DNA from: Hyphomicrobiales bacterium
GTDB taxonomy: Bacteria; Pseudomonadota; Alphaproteobacteria; Rhizobiales; Beijerinckiaceae
Direction: 5' to 3'
DNA length: 64,000 nt
Assembly: GCA_027483505.1 (NCBI GenBank)
Contig: JAIXUP010000037.1
Location: forward strand, 1 to 64,000
Part shown: piece by piece, positions 60,614 through 64,000 of the stretch
Layout of the letters: each line of letters opens with the position of its first letter
How positions within the stretch are numbered: the stretch's first letter is position 1
The notes under the pieces: model-generated
Told to the model about the DNA's origin: nothing
The model's database searches: none
What the model saw: only the letters and a program-made list of their open reading frames with translations
Program-made: the position numbers and the translations under genes

Positions 60614-61240
60614 CTATTCTGCAAGCAGCCATGTGGCAAAGTTGACACCCTGCGCTGTGGCGAGACGATCAAACGCCGTGTCCGCCATCGATCCCTCGAC
60701 CGCTGCCGTGATGGCCGCACCGAGGATTCCCGAGGACGGCAGAAGCGAACTGCCATTGTCCGCCAATTGCAGCAACGTTGTGCCGGACGCGGCGTCCGTC
60801 ACGGTGACGTCCGCCAGCATTCCGGGCGGAATGCTGCCGATCAGGACGCTTGCAACCATGCGGGAGGCGGTCGACGGAACGTAGATGCGCTTGAAGACGT
60901 AGGTCACCTTGACCGGCCTGGCGCCGTTCAGCTGAGAGGCGAGCACAGGGCGAATGCGTGACGCGATGCGCTCGGTGACGACCTTTTCGAAGGCTGCTTT
61001 GCCTTCGGCCGTGGTCAAGGCATTGGCCGACGCCGGATCATTGGTGTCGAGCCCGCGCGCCACCATGAAAGCAACCTCGCCGTCGCCCCAGCTGATGGTC
61101 GCGGGACGCACATCGATCTCCACTGCCGCCAGCTTGTAGCCACGCGCCTCCTGAAGAGTGACTGAGCGCGTCGCCATACAGCCCGTTACAAACATACCAA
61201 GTAACGAAACGACAAATATTGTTCGGCATGTCGTGAGCAT
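60614..61240 (-). CDS. Lipoprotein of unknown function
   Basis: A 208-residue lipoprotein. The leader ends in FVTGCMAT, placing the acylated cysteine near residue 21. The mature domain alternates strands and helices, with KVTYVFKRIYVPS and VTVTDAASGTTLL, as in LPS-assembly or DUF-type outer-membrane lipoproteins, but no specific match is recognised. ATG 61240 has a GGGGAG site. It precedes the 524-residue exported protein gene with a 108-base gap; together they interrupt the murB-ddl segment. Confidence 0.65.
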   Translation of the reverse strand: MLTTCRTIFVVSLLGMFVTGCMATRSVTLQEARGYKLAAVEIDVRPATISWGDGEVAFMVARGLDTNDPASANALTTAEGKAAFEKVVTERIASRIRPVLASQLNGARPVKVTYVFKRIYVPSTASRMVASVLIGSIPPGMLADVTVTDAASGTTLLQLADNGSSLLPSSGILGAAITAAVEGSMADTAFDRLATAQGVNFATWLLAE

Positions 61241-61554
61241 GATGCTCCCCAGTCTGATTAGATTCCGCGCGGAGCTAGCATTCAGCACATTGCGATTCAA
61301 CCTCTTTCGGGAGTTTGACATTCAACGTAAGCACATGTTTTGAATGTTGTTCATCTTTCGCCCGTGCCTCGTTTGCTAAACTCTGCGATAGTTCACACGT
61401 GCCAAAGAATTTTCTGATCGCTTGACGACTGATGATCAGCGGATGCGATTGATGGCGGGTCGCATAGCAGGACCCCACCCTTCGCGCATGGTTAACCACT
61501 CCCTAACGCTTGGCAGTCCACAGTCGGGCCGAGATTCGGGAGTTGTGGTTGCTC
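61241..61554 (+). promoter_or_regulatory. Divergent intergenic region with CtrA-like box before ddl
   Basis: A 314-base region between the lipoprotein gene and ddl. TTAA-CCACTCC-CTAA at 61492-61506 differs from the CtrA consensus TTAA-N7-TTAA by one base and lies 49 bases before the ddl start. An inverted repeat CTGATC/GATCAG is visible near 61415-61440. The N7 is nearly the same as that before ftsW. It likely holds the promoter for ddl-ftsQ-ftsA and, on the other strand, for the lipoprotein. Confidence 0.5.
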
Positions 61555-62469
61555 ATGTCCAAGCATGTGGCTGTCTTGATGGGTGGCTGGTCGGCCGAGC
61601 GCGAGGTGTCGCTCAAATCCGGCAAGCAGAATGCCGACGCGGCGGAACGCTTGGGCTATCGCGTCACCCGCATCGATGTGCAGCGCGACATTGCCGAGGT
61701 GCTGGCGAAGCTGAAGCCCGATGTGGCGCTGAATTGTCTGCACGGTCCGTGGGGCGAGGACGGCTGCATTCAGGGCGTTCTGGAAATCCTAAGGATTCCC
61801 TACACCCATTCCGGCGTGCTCGCGTCCGCGCTTGCCATGCACAAGGCGCGTGCGAAAGCCGTCGTGTCTGCTGCGGGAGTTGCTGTTGCTGACGGTATCA
61901 TGGTCAGTCGCTTCGAGGCGGCCAAGGCCCATGTCAGGCAGCCGCCCTATGTCATCAAGCCGGTGGATGACGGCTCATCGATCGGCATCGTCATCGTCAA
62001 GAAAGACCGCACCCACCCACCGCAGGAACTGGCCCGCGAGGACTGGCCCTGCGGCGACTGGATGCTGGCGGAGGAGTTCATTCCCGGACGCGAACTGACC
62101 TGCGCCGTCCTGGGCGACCGGGCCCTTGATGTGATCGAGATCACCACGTCGACCGGCGAGTTCTATGACTACGACGCGAAGTACGCTCCGGGGGGGTCAA
62201 TCCACATCCTGCCGGCCCCGCTTAAACCGAAAATTTACCAACAGGTTCAACAGTGGGCGTTAACGGCGCATCAAGCAATTGGGTGCCGCGGCGTGAGCCG
62301 GTCCGACTTCAGATATGATGAGGCGTCCGAGCGTCTCATCTGGCTGGAAGTGAATACGCAACCGGGGATGACGGCCACAAGCCTGGTGCCCGAGTTGGCC
62401 GCCCATGCGGGCATTGAGTTTGGCGAGTTGGTGCGATGGATGGTGGAGGACGCCTCCTGCGATCGTTGA
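61555..62469 (+). CDS. ddl: D-alanine--D-alanine ligase
   Basis: Ddl joins two D-alanines for the pentapeptide precursor. The 304-residue ATP-grasp protein has [44 protein letters not shown] and the C-terminal [23 protein letters not shown] 61555 (MSKHVAV) is chosen from family starts; upstream codons are intergenic. It is two bases before ftsQ. Confidence 0.97.
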   Translation: MSKHVAVLMGGWSAEREVSLKSGKQNADAAERLGYRVTRIDVQRDIAEVLAKLKPDVALNCLHGPWGEDGCIQGVLEILRIPYTHSGVLASALAMHKARAKAVVSAAGVAVADGIMVSRFEAAKAHVRQPPYVIKPVDDGSSIGIVIVKKDRTHPPQELAREDWPCGDWMLAEEFIPGRELTCAVLGDRALDVIEITTSTGEFYDYDAKYAPGGSIHILPAPLKPKIYQQVQQWALTAHQAIGCRGVSRSDFRYDEASERLIWLEVNTQPGMTATSLVPELAAHAGIEFGELVRWMVEDASCDR

Positions 62470-62471
62470 CG

Positions 62472-63410
62472 ATGGCGCTCTTCGGAGTGCGGTCGTCGCG
62501 CGTTCGCAAAGGAGACATCGATGTGCCGCTGCTGGTCGGCGAGCGCTCGGGACGCCGCGGCTTCTGGCCGTTCGGCAACCGCGCCTCCGTGACCCTGCCG
62601 CTGCACGAGCGTGTCCCGCGGCGGTTGGGCACGGTCTCCGTGCTCGGCGGCCTGGGTGCGATCGGCCTCGGCGGCCTGGTTTTCGGCGGGCAGTATGACG
62701 CGCTCCGCGCGGCTTACGGCGAACCGCATCATATCGTGGCGCGCGCGGTCGGTCTGGGGATCGAGCGGGTGACCATCTCGGGCCTGTCCGAACTGCATGA
62801 AACCGAGGTGCTGCACACCGCCGGGATCACCCCGCGCGGGTCGCTGGCCTTCCTCGATGTGGCCGAGACACGCCGCCTGCTGGAAGCCCAGCCGCTGATC
62901 CGCGAAGCGACGGTGCGCAAGCTCTATCCGGGCGAGCTGAGTATTGAACTGACGGAGCGCGAGGCTTTCGCCCTGTGGCAACTGGACGGCGAGGTCTCGA
63001 TCATTTCCTCCGACGGCACGGTGATCGACAAGTTGCGCGACGGGCGTTTCGCCCATCTTCCGCTCGTTGTCGGGCCGGGTGCCAACAAGCGGGTGCGTGA
63101 ATATGTGGTCCTGCTCGGTGAAGCGGGGCCGCTGCGCAGCCGGATCCGCGGCGCGACCCTGGTGTCGGAGCGGCGCTGGACGCTGAAGCTCGACAATGGC
63201 CTCGATGTGCGCCTGCCGCAGGACAATGCCGATGAGGCCGTGCGCCGGCTCGAACGCCTGTCGCGGGAACAGAAGCTGCTGGAGAAGGACATTCTCGCCA
63301 TCGACATGCGCCAGCCTGACCGCGTGACGGTGCGCCTCAGCGAAGAGGCCGCCGCAGCCCGCGCCGACATGCTGAAGAGCCGCCCGAAGCCGAAGGGAGG
63401 CGCGGTATGA
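62472..63410 (+). CDS. ftsQ: Cell division protein FtsQ
   Basis: FtsQ links early and late divisome parts. The 312-residue bitopic protein has a cytoplasmic arm, one transmembrane helix (VSVLGGLGAIGLGGLVFGG), a POTRA domain (IERVTISGLSELHETEVL) and a beta domain (LTEREAFALWQLDGEVS). ATG 62472 follows the ddl stop by two bases. The stop overlaps the ftsA start. Confidence 0.95.
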   Translation: MALFGVRSSRVRKGDIDVPLLVGERSGRRGFWPFGNRASVTLPLHERVPRRLGTVSVLGGLGAIGLGGLVFGGQYDALRAAYGEPHHIVARAVGLGIERVTISGLSELHETEVLHTAGITPRGSLAFLDVAETRRLLEAQPLIREATVRKLYPGELSIELTEREAFALWQLDGEVSIISSDGTVIDKLRDGRFAHLPLVVGPGANKRVREYVVLLGEAGPLRSRIRGATLVSERRWTLKLDNGLDVRLPQDNADEAVRRLERLSREQKLLEKDILAIDMRQPDRVTVRLSEEAAAARADMLKSRPKPKGGAV

Positions 63411-64000
63411 GCCTCTTCTCGCAGGGCCTGACACCGCGCCTTCGGCCCCTGTCGTCGCGCAAGAGCGCGACGCTCTCTGTGCTTGATGTCGGCACCAGCA
63501 AGATCGTCTGCCTGATCGCGGAGCTGCAGCCTGTCGAGGCCAGCGACCGGCTGCGCGGGCGCACCCATCTCGCCCGCGTGATCGGCATCGGCCATACGCG
63601 TTCGCTCGGCCTCAAGGGCGGCGCCGTCGTCGATCTGGAAGCGGCTGAGCGGTCGATCCGGCAGGCTGTGGACGCGGCCGAACGCATGGCCAAGGTCGAG
63701 GTCCAGTCCGTGATCGTCAACCAGACCGGCGGGCGACTTGGATCACAGAGCTTCGCGGCCAGCGTCGACCTGCGCGTCGGCTCGGTCGCTGACCAGGATG
63801 TGAAACGCGTTCTCGCCGCAGCGGCGTCGCATTCGGTGCGGCCCGGCCGCGCCGTCCTGCACGCGCTGCCGACCGGCTACGCGCTGGATGGCCAGCCTGG
63901 CGTGACGGACCCGCGCGGGCTGATGGGCCGCTCGTTGTCGGTCGACATGCATGTCGTCACGGGCGAGGGCGCCGCGGCGCTCAATCTGATGCTGGCCGTC
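63407..64000 (+). CDS. ftsA: Cell division protein FtsA, N-terminal part
   Basis: FtsA is the actin-like protein that tethers FtsZ to the membrane. The first 198 residues are in the window; the gene runs off the right end. The phosphate-1 loop LSVLDVGTSKIVCLI and the 1C domain region (VDAAERMAKVEVQSVIVNQTGG) are clear. The start overlaps ftsQ by four bases. ftsZ would be expected beyond the window. Confidence 0.95.
   Translation, partial: MSLFSQGLTPRLRPLSSRKSATLSVLDVGTSKIVCLIAELQPVEASDRLRGRTHLARVIGIGHTRSLGLKGGAVVDLEAAERSIRQAVDAAERMAKVEVQSVIVNQTGGRLGSQSFAASVDLRVGSVADQDVKRVLAAAASHSVRPGRAVLHALPTGYALDGQPGVTDPRGLMGRSLSVDMHVVTGEGAAALNLMLAV

Overview
The window is a high-GC, densely coded chromosomal segment of an alphaproteobacterium, most likely of the order Hyphomicrobiales (Rhizobiales). 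The evidence is the division and cell-wall (dcw) gene content, a meso-DAP-type MurE, Tat-type leaders on many exported proteins, an ArsR-methyltransferase/metF/metH operon, CtrA-like boxes and a class A RNase P RNA. I cannot fix the family or genus. There are no tRNAs, rRNAs, CRISPR arrays, transposases or prophage genes that I can support.

Region 1 (1-22,554) is mixed housekeeping and accessory DNA. It holds the end of an aminotransferase, a dienelactone hydrolase, an envelope protein with a glycosyltransferase, rplS, a PQQ-type sugar dehydrogenase, a flavin-type oxidase-family protein, a Bug-type solute-binding protein, a thymidine-kinase-like protein, msrP, an ELM1-like/trxB/LysR group, an Lrp/AsnC regulator, a carB/greA pair, a GH3 beta-glucosidase, a MOSC protein and an EamA exporter.

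Region 2 (22,566-31,988, minus strand) is the first half of the dcw cluster in canonical order: mraZ, rsmH, ftsL, ftsI, murE, murF, mraY, murD. Four TGGG decamers lie upstream of mraZ. Region 3 (32,281-42,213) carries an ankyrin protein, an SDR, rnpB, a group of small envelope genes (lytic transglycosylase, glycine-zipper lipoprotein, TerB/DnaJ protein, AmpD-like amidase), a MacA/MacB-type exporter with an enlarged adaptor, and a LuxR solo followed by a 60-residue orphan. Region 4 (42,230-48,889, minus) is the methionine/one-carbon operon: ArsR-methyltransferase regulator, metF, metH and two small genes.

Region 5 (49,138-64,000, mostly plus) is the second half of the dcw cluster: ftsW, murG, murC, then murB, ddl, ftsQ and ftsA. 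It is interrupted twice by genes on the opposite strand or of other function (threonine aldolase, DUF4344-like metallopeptidase, an RTX/P-domain subtilisin, an uncharacterised exported protein and a lipoprotein).

The most notable structural point is that the two dcw halves face away from each other about 26.5 kb apart, and inverting roughly 22,560-49,100 would restore murD directly before ftsW in the same orientation. Both possible new promoter regions (before ftsW and before ddl) carry near-consensus CtrA boxes. I did not find a clearly new multi-gene system. The best leads are this rearrangement, the mraZ operator array, a zinc-site-less thymidine kinase, a MacA with a Spy-like insert and several orphan genes.
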